Below, one piece after another: positions 33,647-40,776 of a stretch of DNA of 64,000 bases; within the stretch, counting starts at the first letter, position 1, and each line of letters begins with the position of its first letter. Under the pieces are notes generated by a model. It was not told the origin of the DNA. It made no database searches and saw only the letters and a program-made list of their open reading frames with translations. The stretch is taken from NCBI GenBank assembly GCA_905234795.1, contig CAJOIQ010000001.1, positions 1-64,000 of the forward strand, read 5' to 3'. The DNA is from an uncultured Bacteroidales bacterium (GTDB lineage: Bacteria; Bacteroidota; Bacteroidia; Bacteroidales; UBA932). A program made the position numbers and the translations under genes.

Positions 33647-34201
33647 TTGAAACGTTTTTGGCCAAATCTGCATCTTATTAATCGGACAAGGGATAAGGAA
33701 TCCCCTGATGCAGCATCGTCCCCGGAGCAAATCTATAAAGCTCTTGCTCCCAAGATGATGGCGGTATGCCTGCGATACATGGGCAACCGTGAGGATGCCG
33801 AGGACGTTCTCCAGGAAGGATTCATCACCCTGTTCAATAAACTGGACAGCTACCAGGGGACCGGTTCCTTTGAAGGCTGGGCGCGTAAGATCTTTGTCAA
33901 TACTGCCCTGATGCATCTCAGACGCACGGACGCCCTGGGATTGAGCGACGACATCTCCGAAGCCCGCACCCTCTTTACAGAGGAGGCCACCCCGGTACAG
34001 AAAATGGGATACAAGGAACTGATGCGGCTCATAGAGTCGCTTCCCCCCGATTCCAGAACGGTGTTCAACATGTATGTGATAGAGGGTTATTCCCACAAGG
34101 AAATAGCGGAAGAACTGGGATGCACGGAAGCCACATCGCGCTCCAAACTGCAGCGCGCACGGCTCAGGTTGCAGGAACTGATAAACGAAAGCAGTAAATG
34201 A
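33647..34201 (+). CDS. ECF-type RNA polymerase sigma factor
   Basis: Sigma-70 family, extracytoplasmic-function class. Region 2 is clear (IYKALAPKMMAVCLRYMGNREDAEDVLQEGFITLFNKL ... FEGWARKIFVNTALMHLRR). Region 4 holds the HTH (LPPDSRTVFNMYVIEGYSHKEIAEELGCTEATSRSKLQRARLRLQ). The start is uncertain: the ORF extends to 33467 across the TPR gene's 5' end, the first in-frame ATG nearby (33755) would cut into region 2, and the TTG at 33647 leaves about 36 residues before it. A non-ATG start is therefore likely. The stop overlaps the start of the next gene by 4 nt, whose N-terminus looks like its anti-sigma partner. Confidence 0.85.
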   Translation: MKRFWPNLHLINRTRDKESPDAASSPEQIYKALAPKMMAVCLRYMGNREDAEDVLQEGFITLFNKLDSYQGTGSFEGWARKIFVNTALMHLRRTDALGLSDDISEARTLFTEEATPVQKMGYKELMRLIESLPPDSRTVFNMYVIEGYSHKEIAEELGCTEATSRSKLQRARLRLQELINESSK

Positions 34202-35391
34202 ACGAAGAGTTTGACAAGTATGTAAGGAACCTTCTGCAGGACGCAGAAGAGGAAGTCTCCCCACGGGTTTGGGAAGGCGTGGCGGCGGAGCTTGGTAAAA
34301 AGCACCGTGTGGTTCCTGTGTGGAGTTGGGCGGCGGTCTCCGTGGCCGCAGCAGCTGCCGTAGTGGCCGCATTCGTTGTATTCCATTCTAACCCTACTAT
34401 ATCTTCTTTTGAAACGCCGGCGGCAACCGCGCTGGCCCAGCCGGAAACCCCGGTGGTGGCTCAGGATGAGGAAGTTATTATTCCCGTACAGGAAGTACTG
34501 CAGCTTCCCGCCCCCAGGAAAGCGGTTGCCGCAAAGCGTTCGCGCAAAGGGGCCGTATCTCCGGCCGCCATTGCCGCCGTCCCGGCCGACGTACGAATTG
34601 TAACGGTTCCCAAACAGGAGCCCGTACGTCTGCTGCAAAAAGCCATCGCCCCCGATACCGGGCGCCTGGCACTGGTAGACGACAACACCCTTCTTAACCA
34701 GCTGGCCCACTCGGAGCGTAAAACCGCATCCGACAAAGGACTGTCCCTGCTTGCCGCAGGTCATGTTCAGGGCAACCAGCGTGGGGAAGTGGGCCGCGCC
34801 TTCGTCCCCAAGCCCTTCACCGCACCGCCGCTTGGCGCAGCCGAGGGCCTTTATAATGCAACCCCGGAAACCAATTTCCGCCTTCCGTTCTCCATCGGCC
34901 TGGGTGTGCGGTATAATTTCACCGACCGCTGGGCCATCGGTACTGGAGTGCGCTACACCAATCTGGGCCGTACCTTCCTGGCCGATTTCGTGTCGGCCGA
35001 CGGTATCACCGTTCCCCAGACCGATGTCGATAACCAGCAGCACTGGCTTGGCATTCCCCTTTCCGTATACTTCGACATCGTGAACCGAGGCCGCTGGCGT
35101 GTGCACAGCTTCGTGGGTGGCACCGCCGAATTCCTGCTGAGCGACAGTTACCTGGTACACTATTCCCCCCAGGATATCCCTTACCGCCAGGACACCAAAG
35201 CAGGCCCGCAGTGGTCTGTCTCCGTCGGTCTGGGTGTGGAGTTCCGCATCACTCCCCGCGTGGGCATCTACCTGGATCCTAACTTCCGCTATTACTTCAA
35301 CGCCCAGAAACAGCCGCGCTCCCTTCGCACCATCCAGCCCCTCCGCTTCGAGATGGAGGCCGGTGTGCGCTTCAGCTTCGGCCAGCAATAA
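34198..35391 (+). CDS. Anti-sigma-like N-terminus fused through a membrane helix to an outer-membrane barrel domain
   Basis: 397 aa. Residues 1-40 are cytoplasmic and amphipathic (EEFDKYVRNLLQDAEEEVSPRVWEGVAAEL), like the short anti-sigma regions paired with Bacteroidetes ECF factors. Residues 42-62 form one membrane helix. Residues 63-225 are a Pro/Ala-rich linker. Residues about 230-397 are strands of an outer-membrane beta-barrel (FSIGLGVRYNF, WAIGTGVRYTNLG, GIPLSVYFDI, WSVSVGLGVEF, MEAGVRFSFGQ). Read literally, one polypeptide spans from cytoplasm to outer membrane, which could report barrel or envelope state to the sigma factor. Similar fusions occur next to sigma factors in other Bacteroidetes; the mechanism is inferred. 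Confidence 0.75.
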   Translation: MNEEFDKYVRNLLQDAEEEVSPRVWEGVAAELGKKHRVVPVWSWAAVSVAAAAAVVAAFVVFHSNPTISSFETPAATALAQPETPVVAQDEEVIIPVQEVLQLPAPRKAVAAKRSRKGAVSPAAIAAVPADVRIVTVPKQEPVRLLQKAIAPDTGRLALVDDNTLLNQLAHSERKTASDKGLSLLAAGHVQGNQRGEVGRAFVPKPFTAPPLGAAEGLYNATPETNFRLPFSIGLGVRYNFTDRWAIGTGVRYTNLGRTFLADFVSADGITVPQTDVDNQQHWLGIPLSVYFDIVNRGRWRVHSFVGGTAEFLLSDSYLVHYSPQDIPYRQDTKAGPQWSVSVGLGVEFRITPRVGIYLDPNFRYYFNAQKQPRSLRTIQPLRFEMEAGVRFSFGQQ

Positions 35392-35427
35392 ACACTATAT
35401 TTATAGTAGTTATTCTTACCTTTTTTC

Positions 35428-35454
35428 ATGCCCGGCTCCCCGCCGGGCTTTTTT
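35428..35454 (+). terminator. Rho-independent terminator after the sigma/anti-sigma pair
   Basis: Stem GCCCGG / CCGGGC with a 7-nt loop followed by TTTTTT. It ends 10 nt before the first REP-like repeat. Confidence 0.85.
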
Positions 35455-35463
35455 GTGCTTGTT

Positions 35464-35546
35464 GGTGTGCACGGAGAGGCCGATTTGCACACGGAGAGGG
35501 CTAAAGTGAGCCTCCGTGTGCAAAAAACGGCTCTGGTGCACACGGA
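35464..35546 (+). repeat. REP-like repeat, copy A
   Basis: 83 bp, 80 of 83 identical to copy B at 38504-38586. It contains a perfect 13-bp inverted repeat, TTTGCACACGGAG / CTCCGTGTGCAAA, around a 15-nt loop (AGGGCTAAAGTGAGC). Partial GTGCACGGAG / GGTGCACACGGA motifs occur at the two ends. The layout resembles a BIME of REP palindromes recognised by RAYT proteins. Confidence 0.8.
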
Positions 35547-35607
35547 ATTCGCACTTTTTGGGCAACAAAAACAACCTCTCATGCGCTTCTGTTGCTGTTT
35601 TTGCAGA

Positions 35608-35638
35608 TTATCCGTTTCATTTTTGCTGAAACGGATAA
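35608..35638. repeat. 12-bp perfect inverted repeat upstream of the RAYT gene
   Basis: TTATCCGTTTCA and TGAAACGGATAA surround a 7-nt loop TTTTTGC, 30 nt before the RAYT start codon. It is unlike the REP palindromes. It could be an operator, a hairpin limiting transposase translation, or a transposase-recognised structure. Confidence 0.6.
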
Positions 35639-35668
35639 GTATTCATTACTTTGTAAAAAGATAATGCC

Positions 35669-36571
35669 ATGAGTTTTTGGGACAAAGAAAGCATTTGTGA
35701 ACAACGGTTTCGACAAGGAGGACCCTTTTACATTGTGACCACAGAAAACCTTCCCTGGTTGCTGTTTACCAGTGAGCAGGAGTTCATTGACGGCACCAAC
35801 ATGGTAGCGGTGGCGTTGGCAGGTCTTAGATTACGGCTTCTGAACGAAGTCATGATGAACAATCACCTGCATTTCCTTCTAGAGGGGTCATATGAGGGGG
35901 TTCTTGTTTTTACAGATCGGCTAAGAAAAGCCATGAGCCGATATCAAATTGCGCGGGGTAATCCTTCCCTGGCCAATTGGGAGATCCAGGTTAAGGTAAT
36001 TGAGAATCTACGTAATCTCCGTAACGCCATTCTCTACATCTCCCGTAATCCATCGGTAGCCGGACGCAATGTTACTCCCGTCGGCTACAAATGGAGTAGC
36101 GCCCAGCTGATGTTTAACCAGAATCTCCAATACTATCTGGCCGGTGTGCCTTTTGACACCCTGACGTACAGGGAAAAGAGAGAGATTGTGCACTCGAGAG
36201 ATTTAACGTTGCCCAATTCCTACCGTATACTGGACGGAATGATTCTCCGACAAAGTTTTGTGGATTACAAACGAGCCGAGGAATTCTTTGAATCGGCCCA
36301 CCAGTACTTCCGCCTCCTGGCCCGGCGCGTCGAGTCCGACGCCGAGACTGCCCGTTGGTTAGGCGAAACCATCCTTCTCCCCAACGAGGATGTCTTCCGC
36401 ATTGTGGCCGATTGGTATAACGTGAAGATGGTAAGTCTTTTAAACCCTAACCAACGCCTGGAGGCAGCCCGCCGCATGAAAGCGGAACTCATGAGCAACA
36501 ACAAACAGATTGCTCAAGTTCTTCGCCTGCCCCTTGAGCAAATTGACCGGTTCTTCCCGGTTGCCAAATAA
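35669..36571 (+). CDS. REP-associated tyrosine transposase (RAYT, Y1_Tnp/TnpA-REP family)
   Basis: 300 aa. The HUH metal-binding motif is MNNHLHFLLEG (His66, His68), preceded by the expected strand (LRLRLLNEV). The likely nucleophile Tyr123 lies in NAILYISRNPSVAG, followed by YKWSSAQLMF, a standard Y1_Tnp pattern. The protein exceeds the usual 150-220 residues because of a C-terminal ~130-residue extension ending in an HTH-like segment (NNKQIAQVLRLPLEQIDRFF). RAYTs nick and join single-stranded DNA at REP hairpins. One REP-like repeat lies 122 nt upstream. Active-site residues appear intact, so the gene may be functional. Confidence 0.82.
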   Translation: MSFWDKESICEQRFRQGGPFYIVTTENLPWLLFTSEQEFIDGTNMVAVALAGLRLRLLNEVMMNNHLHFLLEGSYEGVLVFTDRLRKAMSRYQIARGNPSLANWEIQVKVIENLRNLRNAILYISRNPSVAGRNVTPVGYKWSSAQLMFNQNLQYYLAGVPFDTLTYREKREIVHSRDLTLPNSYRILDGMILRQSFVDYKRAEEFFESAHQYFRLLARRVESDAETARWLGETILLPNEDVFRIVADWYNVKMVSLLNPNQRLEAARRMKAELMSNNKQIAQVLRLPLEQIDRFFPVAK

Positions 36572-36581
36572 TAAATGAAAA

Positions 36582-38429
36582 CTATTTCTTGAGAGCGCGG
36601 ATAATCCGGTCTTCCTGAATAAGAACATCCTTCATAAGCATCTGGATTGTAACCTTTTTACTGGGATGCTCTTTGTATGCGTTGTATATGGCAAGGAGAG
36701 AAGACGCTTTCAGTAAAGAAATGTTGAGCTCGAAATCATCCCCACAATCGGAAACGAAATCTTCAGAGAAGTCGGGAGCTACAACAAGAATCTTCACAAC
36801 GTTAAAACCGTTTTTCTCCAATAGCGTTTTATAAGAACGCACCTGACGCGAAATAGCGCTGAATTTATTATAACCGCTATCCTTAACGGTCTTACACTCA
36901 ATAAGAACGACATCTGTATCATCTATCTTGACGAGGATATCCATCTTATCCTTGTCGGTGTTCAATTTCCCTCTCAGTTTCTCGTCCACATCAAATCCCA
37001 ATCCCGAGAAAATGAACTTAGTGACACTTTCAAACTTTACTCCTATCTCGGCTTCCTTGATAAAGATTCCATTGCTCTTCAGAGCATTTAGATCCCTATT
37101 GCCCAGGCTTTCATAGTTCTCGACAAACAAACTCTCGGAGTCTTTGTAAGACGCCAGGATATTGTCTATGACATTGCCACGAGTCTTAATGTTTCTTGCC
37201 TCACATAAAACAACAAGTTCCTCTGTTGGCAACAACTCAAGAACATCCCGGGGCATAATGTTATACTCTGTCAGATACTCTGAATGAAGAACATCCTCAT
37301 CTTGCAATTGAAAATTGCTCTTGATTATCTTGTTGGCAGAAGGAATATACTCGCCGATGTCAACCATTAATCGTTCATATCCGCTTGCAGAAATACCCAG
37401 ACGCTCGTTCTGATATAAATCATCAAAGTATGCTATCAGATTTGTGACCTTATCATCAAGACTACCTCCCTTGATGGGTGGGACAATGGATAGTTTGTCA
37501 TCGCATAATTCCACGATAACTTTCTTTCTGTCAACCAATTTGGTTTCCGGCTTGTGGATATCTTCTTTTAACAAAGACGAGAAGGAAATACCAGAGTCAA
37601 TAATCGTTTCTATCTTCTCCTGCAATGGAAGCTTGCTATCAATACCATGCTTACGGCATACCATATTAATCACGGGTTCACGAAGTTGGAGAAGAACTCT
37701 TCTATAAAACTTATCTGCTACTTCTCGACCGCGCAATTTGCGGAGAATGGCAACTACCTCATCGGCAACATAAATGGTGGATGTCTTTCTGGAAAGGAAG
37801 ACAAGTCCCCTGTCTTTCAATTCCGAAACGACATCGTCGATACTATCTTTTGTAATTCCTAATACAGAGTATTTTATCATCGTCACCTCATCCTGAGAGA
37901 GCTCAAGATTAGACGAGAGAGTATCAAGAATCGTTTGCTCATCGGCAGTTATCTTCGGGTCATAGTTTGACTTTTCATCGTTATGATAAGCAGTTCTCAA
38001 GCACTCGGCAAAGATTCTGTAATCTCGGATACGTAAAGGATCAATCGTAGGTTTCTCCGCATGAACATTCTTTTTAAAATCCTCGATAGCTTTTTTCTGG
38101 CGACGGATTTGGTCATCATACAACTTGGCGAACCAATCCAGGCGCATAATACAGTTACCATCCTTGGTAATGATGTCCAGTAAAATATCAAGTTGGGACG
38201 TTGTTTTTGTGTACTCTTCAAGTATGTATTCACCAAAGGCTGATGACACCTTGTTAAAGACCTCTGCCACCTGAAGCGAATCAGCATTCTTTAGATTTGT
38301 ATCGGCTCCTATAACGATTGAATCCAATTCCGAAGAATGTTTTTGATGGGAAACCAGAGTATTGATTACCTTAATGAATGCCCCTTTTTCCAAAGAGTTC
38401 AATTGGTCAAGAATCTTTTCGAGTTTCAT
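36582..38429 (-). CDS. Large SAP-domain, PD-(D/E)XK restriction-endonuclease-fold protein of unknown system
   Basis: 615 aa. Residues 1-395 match nothing I can name; they are mostly helical, with winged-helix-like patches (for example 195-232). Residues about 397-428 look like a SAP DNA-binding motif (LELLPTEELVVLCEARNIKTRG). Residues about 465-560 carry a PD-(D/E)XK nuclease core: helix Glu467 (FESVTKFIF), Asp497 (KMDILV), Glu511 and Lys513 (VVLIECKT), then a helix with SRQVRSY, as in Mrr-like restriction endonucleases. Codon use is markedly more AT-rich than in neighbours, suggesting horizontal transfer. It has its own promoter just inside repeat B. No methyltransferase is adjacent, so a type IV-like or other defence role is possible. 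Confidence 0.7.
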   Translation of the reverse strand: MKLEKILDQLNSLEKGAFIKVINTLVSHQKHSSELDSIVIGADTNLKNADSLQVAEVFNKVSSAFGEYILEEYTKTTSQLDILLDIITKDGNCIMRLDWFAKLYDDQIRRQKKAIEDFKKNVHAEKPTIDPLRIRDYRIFAECLRTAYHNDEKSNYDPKITADEQTILDTLSSNLELSQDEVTMIKYSVLGITKDSIDDVVSELKDRGLVFLSRKTSTIYVADEVVAILRKLRGREVADKFYRRVLLQLREPVINMVCRKHGIDSKLPLQEKIETIIDSGISFSSLLKEDIHKPETKLVDRKKVIVELCDDKLSIVPPIKGGSLDDKVTNLIAYFDDLYQNERLGISASGYERLMVDIGEYIPSANKIIKSNFQLQDEDVLHSEYLTEYNIMPRDVLELLPTEELVVLCEARNIKTRGNVIDNILASYKDSESLFVENYESLGNRDLNALKSNGIFIKEAEIGVKFESVTKFIFSGLGFDVDEKLRGKLNTDKDKMDILVKIDDTDVVLIECKTVKDSGYNKFSAISRQVRSYKTLLEKNGFNVVKILVVAPDFSEDFVSDCGDDFELNISLLKASSLLAIYNAYKEHPSKKVTIQMLMKDVLIQEDRIIRALKK

Positions 38430-38459
38430 AATGGCGATTAATTACATATGTGGCAATAA

Positions 38460-38490
38460 CAAAGGTAAAAAACTCTCGGAAAAAAAGCAA
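38460..38490 (-). promoter_or_regulatory. Promoter of the SAP/PD-(D/E)XK gene
   Basis: On the minus strand TTG (38488-38490) and TACCTTTG (38460-38467) are spaced by 20 nt. The ATG is 30 nt downstream. The host-type consensus suggests the gene can be expressed here. Confidence 0.65.
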
Positions 38491-38503
38491 GCCATCACTT
38501 ATC

Positions 38504-38586
38504 GGTGTGCACGGAGGGGCCGATTTGCACACGGACAGGGCTAAAGTGAGCCTCCGTGTGCAAAAAAGGGCTCTGGTGCACACGGA
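38504..38586 (+). repeat. REP-like repeat, copy B
   Basis: 83-bp direct repeat of copy A with three substitutions. It keeps the 13-bp inverted stem TTTGCACACGGA(C/G) ... CTCCGTGTGCAAA, in which one substitution falls at the innermost pair. It lies 75 nt upstream of the nuclease gene's start and 18 nt from the ispE stop. Confidence 0.8.
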
Positions 38587-38604
38587 GAGGCCTGCAGAAA
38601 AAAA

Positions 38605-39438
38605 CTACGCGCGGAAAATCCCAAAGAAGGCGCTGCCGCTGCCACTCATGGCGGCGTAGACGGCGCCGCGGGCATAGAGCTCCTCCTTGACATGGGCCAG
38701 GGAGGGGTATTTTGTGAAGACCGTGGCCTCGAAGTCGTTGTGAAGGTCCTGGCGCCAGGTGGAGATATCCTGGGCCAGCACTTCCCTCAGTGGTTTGGGC
38801 GGCAGGGCGGGGACAATGCCGCGGTAGGCGTCGGCGGTGGAGACGGCCACGCCTTCCGGGATAAAGACTTCCAGCCGATAACCGCTCAAATCCAGATCAT
38901 AGGGCTCCAGGACTTCCCCGCGGCCGCTGCCGAACATGGGCCGGTTGTAGATGAAGAAGGCGCAGTCGCTGCCCAGGCGGGCGGCATAGGCGGCCAGGAC
39001 GTCATCGGCCAGGGAAAGGCCGGCCAGTTCGGAGATCATGCGGAGCGCGAAGGCGGCATCGGCACTGCCGCCACCCAGGCCGGCGCCCACGGGGGAGCGC
39101 TTTTCCAGGAATATCTTCATGGGCGGGAGGTCATAGTCGGCCGCCAGCAGCGCATACGCCTTGGCCGTGAGGTCCTTGAGCGGGTCCCAGTCCACGCCCT
39201 GTTCCCGGGCGATGGTGATCATGAGCTTGCCGTCCGGAGACACCGCCTGGGTAAGTTCTCCGTACTTTTCCTTGAGCCCTGCCAAGGTGCGGGACCAGTC
39301 TTCTCCGGTAACGATTTCCAGGACGTCGGAGATGCCGCAATAGGGGACAAAAAGGGTTTCCAGGTTGTGAAAACCGTCCGTTCTTTTGCTCAGGACGTTG
39401 AGCCCAAGATTGATTTTTACGTTAGGACAACTGATCAT
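38605..39438 (-). CDS. ispE: 4-diphosphocytidyl-2-C-methyl-D-erythritol kinase
   Basis: GHMP-family kinase of the non-mevalonate isoprenoid pathway. The ORF-track N-terminus is too long; the ATG at 39438 (MISCPNVKINLGLNV) is the proper start, giving 277 aa. Motifs: KINLGLNVLSKRTDGFHNLETLF at the N-terminus, the ATP-binding glycine loop SPVGAGLGGGSADAA near residue 95, and the C-terminal AAMSGSGSAFFGIF. A TATCTTTG box lies 5 nt before the start, so the mRNA is probably leaderless. An essential housekeeping gene next to the mobile island. Confidence 0.95.
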   Translation of the reverse strand: MISCPNVKINLGLNVLSKRTDGFHNLETLFVPYCGISDVLEIVTGEDWSRTLAGLKEKYGELTQAVSPDGKLMITIAREQGVDWDPLKDLTAKAYALLAADYDLPPMKIFLEKRSPVGAGLGGGSADAAFALRMISELAGLSLADDVLAAYAARLGSDCAFFIYNRPMFGSGRGEVLEPYDLDLSGYRLEVFIPEGVAVSTADAYRGIVPALPPKPLREVLAQDISTWRQDLHNDFEATVFTKYPSLAHVKEELYARGAVYAAMSGSGSAFFGIFRA

Positions 39439-39443
39439 AAACA

Positions 39444-39451
39444 CAAAGATA
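39444..39451 (-). promoter_or_regulatory. ispE -7 promoter box
   Basis: Minus-strand TATCTTTG, 5 nt upstream of the ATG at 39438. Confidence 0.6.
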
Positions 39452-39567
39452 ATGCACAAATCGGTCAAAACATACAAATAAACAGCTAAAACACAACAAT
39501 GTTTTAGCCGAATATAGGAAATCCGAAACCGATTTTCCACCTTTCCGGGGTCAAAAATGAATGAGCT

Positions 39568-40773
39568 ATGAGAAAAATGACCCTACTTCTTCTGCTGCTG
39601 ATCGCAGCGTCCGCTTGCAAACAGCCCCTCTTCGACAACCTGGAACGGGATGCGCCGGTGGCCGACCGGACCCCCCAGCCGCCATTGACCCGGGATACTA
39701 CCCAAGCCGGAATAAAGGTGCATGCCACCGCCATCGTATTCCCGGATTCCGTGGACTGGCGCGCCGGGGATACGCACGGGGCCAAACTGATCCTTTTCCA
39801 AAACGGGAAAGCGTCGGGGTCTCTTTCCATCGAAGGACGTCCAGATCCCGACAAGCATCGTTTCCAGGACGGGCACATTTGGACCTTCTCCGGAGACGGT
39901 TCCCGTACCACCATCTCCTGTGACGGCTCCCCGCTCTTCACTTATGCGGGCGAGGAAACCCTGGTGGGATTTCTGGTGGCCGACGGTAAGGTGCACACCC
40001 TGGGCCAGCGTGCCGGCGGCGGTTTCAGCTATCGCGTAGACGGGCAGGAAGTGTTTTCGTCGGCAGTGGGCACGGTGCTGGGGACATCGGCCCGTCCCGA
40101 AAGGGAAGGCGGCTCCGTCACCCTGGACGGAAGCGACATCTGCTATGCCTATGCCCTCCCCGTTCAAGGCATCGACGACGAATCCCTGTGGGAATATCGG
40201 GTGATGCAGGGTGGAAAACTCTTGAAAAGCATCCCTGCGGTATCGGACGTAAAGCTCTACGACATCCTGGTGCATCAGGGGGAAGTGTACCGGCTGGAAT
40301 ATCGCTACGGGCAGGTGTGTCTGCTCAAAGGAGAGAACTTGACTCCACTGGACCTGCCGGAAGAAAGCCGGTCTCTGCGGCTGGTTTCCGCGGACGGGGA
40401 AATCCTGGTCAAGGGCTGTCACGATGAAGGCCGGGACAGCTATTACTGGATGCGGGACACCGACTCCCTTCGCTACCAGTATTCCGCGCGCTGGCGTCAC
40501 CTGTACGACATTTATGCCGACAAGGGAGAATTGGCCGCCGTAGAAATGGACCTGGACGACTGCGTGGTGAAAGTGGTGAGGGGCCAGATGGAGGTAAAGC
40601 TGGGTTTTGAGACGTATCGGCTGCACACGCCCCGATGCGTAGCCTACAGAAACGGCATCATCGCCCTGGCCTTTACCGGAGACGTGAAGGACATTGAAAA
40701 CGCCCTGCTCATTAACGAGGAGCTAATTCCAGTTCCTTTTAACGGGTATTTTACAAGTATTCATATCGACTGA
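39568..40773 (+). CDS. Unrecognised lipoprotein
   Basis: 401 aa with signal MRKMTLLLLLLIAASAC and lipobox ASAC. The rest is predominantly beta, with regularly spaced short strands and aspartate/glycine turns (for example GVHTLGQRAGGGFSYRVDG-like spacing near 145-165 and VYRLEYRYGQVCLLKGENL near 245), which would suit a propeller. No catalytic motif or named family is evident. It begins about 130 nt from the divergent ispE and ends 3 nt before yifB, so it may share a transcript with the comM-like gene. Confidence 0.6.
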   Translation: MRKMTLLLLLLIAASACKQPLFDNLERDAPVADRTPQPPLTRDTTQAGIKVHATAIVFPDSVDWRAGDTHGAKLILFQNGKASGSLSIEGRPDPDKHRFQDGHIWTFSGDGSRTTISCDGSPLFTYAGEETLVGFLVADGKVHTLGQRAGGGFSYRVDGQEVFSSAVGTVLGTSARPEREGGSVTLDGSDICYAYALPVQGIDDESLWEYRVMQGGKLLKSIPAVSDVKLYDILVHQGEVYRLEYRYGQVCLLKGENLTPLDLPEESRSLRLVSADGEILVKGCHDEGRDSYYWMRDTDSLRYQYSARWRHLYDIYADKGELAAVEMDLDDCVVKVVRGQMEVKLGFETYRLHTPRCVAYRNGIIALAFTGDVKDIENALLINEELIPVPFNGYFTSIHID

Positions 40774-40776
40774 ACC

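Larger units (their letters stand above)
35464..38586. mobile_element. Candidate REPtron: RAYT transposase and nuclease gene between two 83-bp direct repeats
   Basis: Two copies of an 83-bp palindrome-bearing sequence in the same orientation bracket a RAYT gene (+) and a convergent AT-rich nuclease gene (-). The two stops are 10 nt apart. The boundaries of sequence identity are sharp at both copies. RAYTs are domesticated or solo tyrosine HUH transposases that maintain REP palindromes. A larger cargo gene inside the repeat pair is unusual. The flanking genes (sigma/anti-sigma and ispE) are ordinary chromosomal genes. I infer acquisition as a unit from the repeats and base composition. Confidence 0.55.

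Noticed and set aside
35394-35407. ACTATATTTATAGT as an NrdR-type or other operator
   Set aside because: It lies downstream of the barrel gene and before its terminator, with no gene to regulate. Short AT-rich palindromes of this size occur by chance.
35464-38586. The two 83-bp repeats as a CRISPR remnant or IS ends
   Set aside because: The repeats are direct, 3 kb apart and too long for CRISPR repeats. No cas genes, inverted terminal repeats or DDE transposase are present. The adjacent RAYT makes a REP interpretation better.
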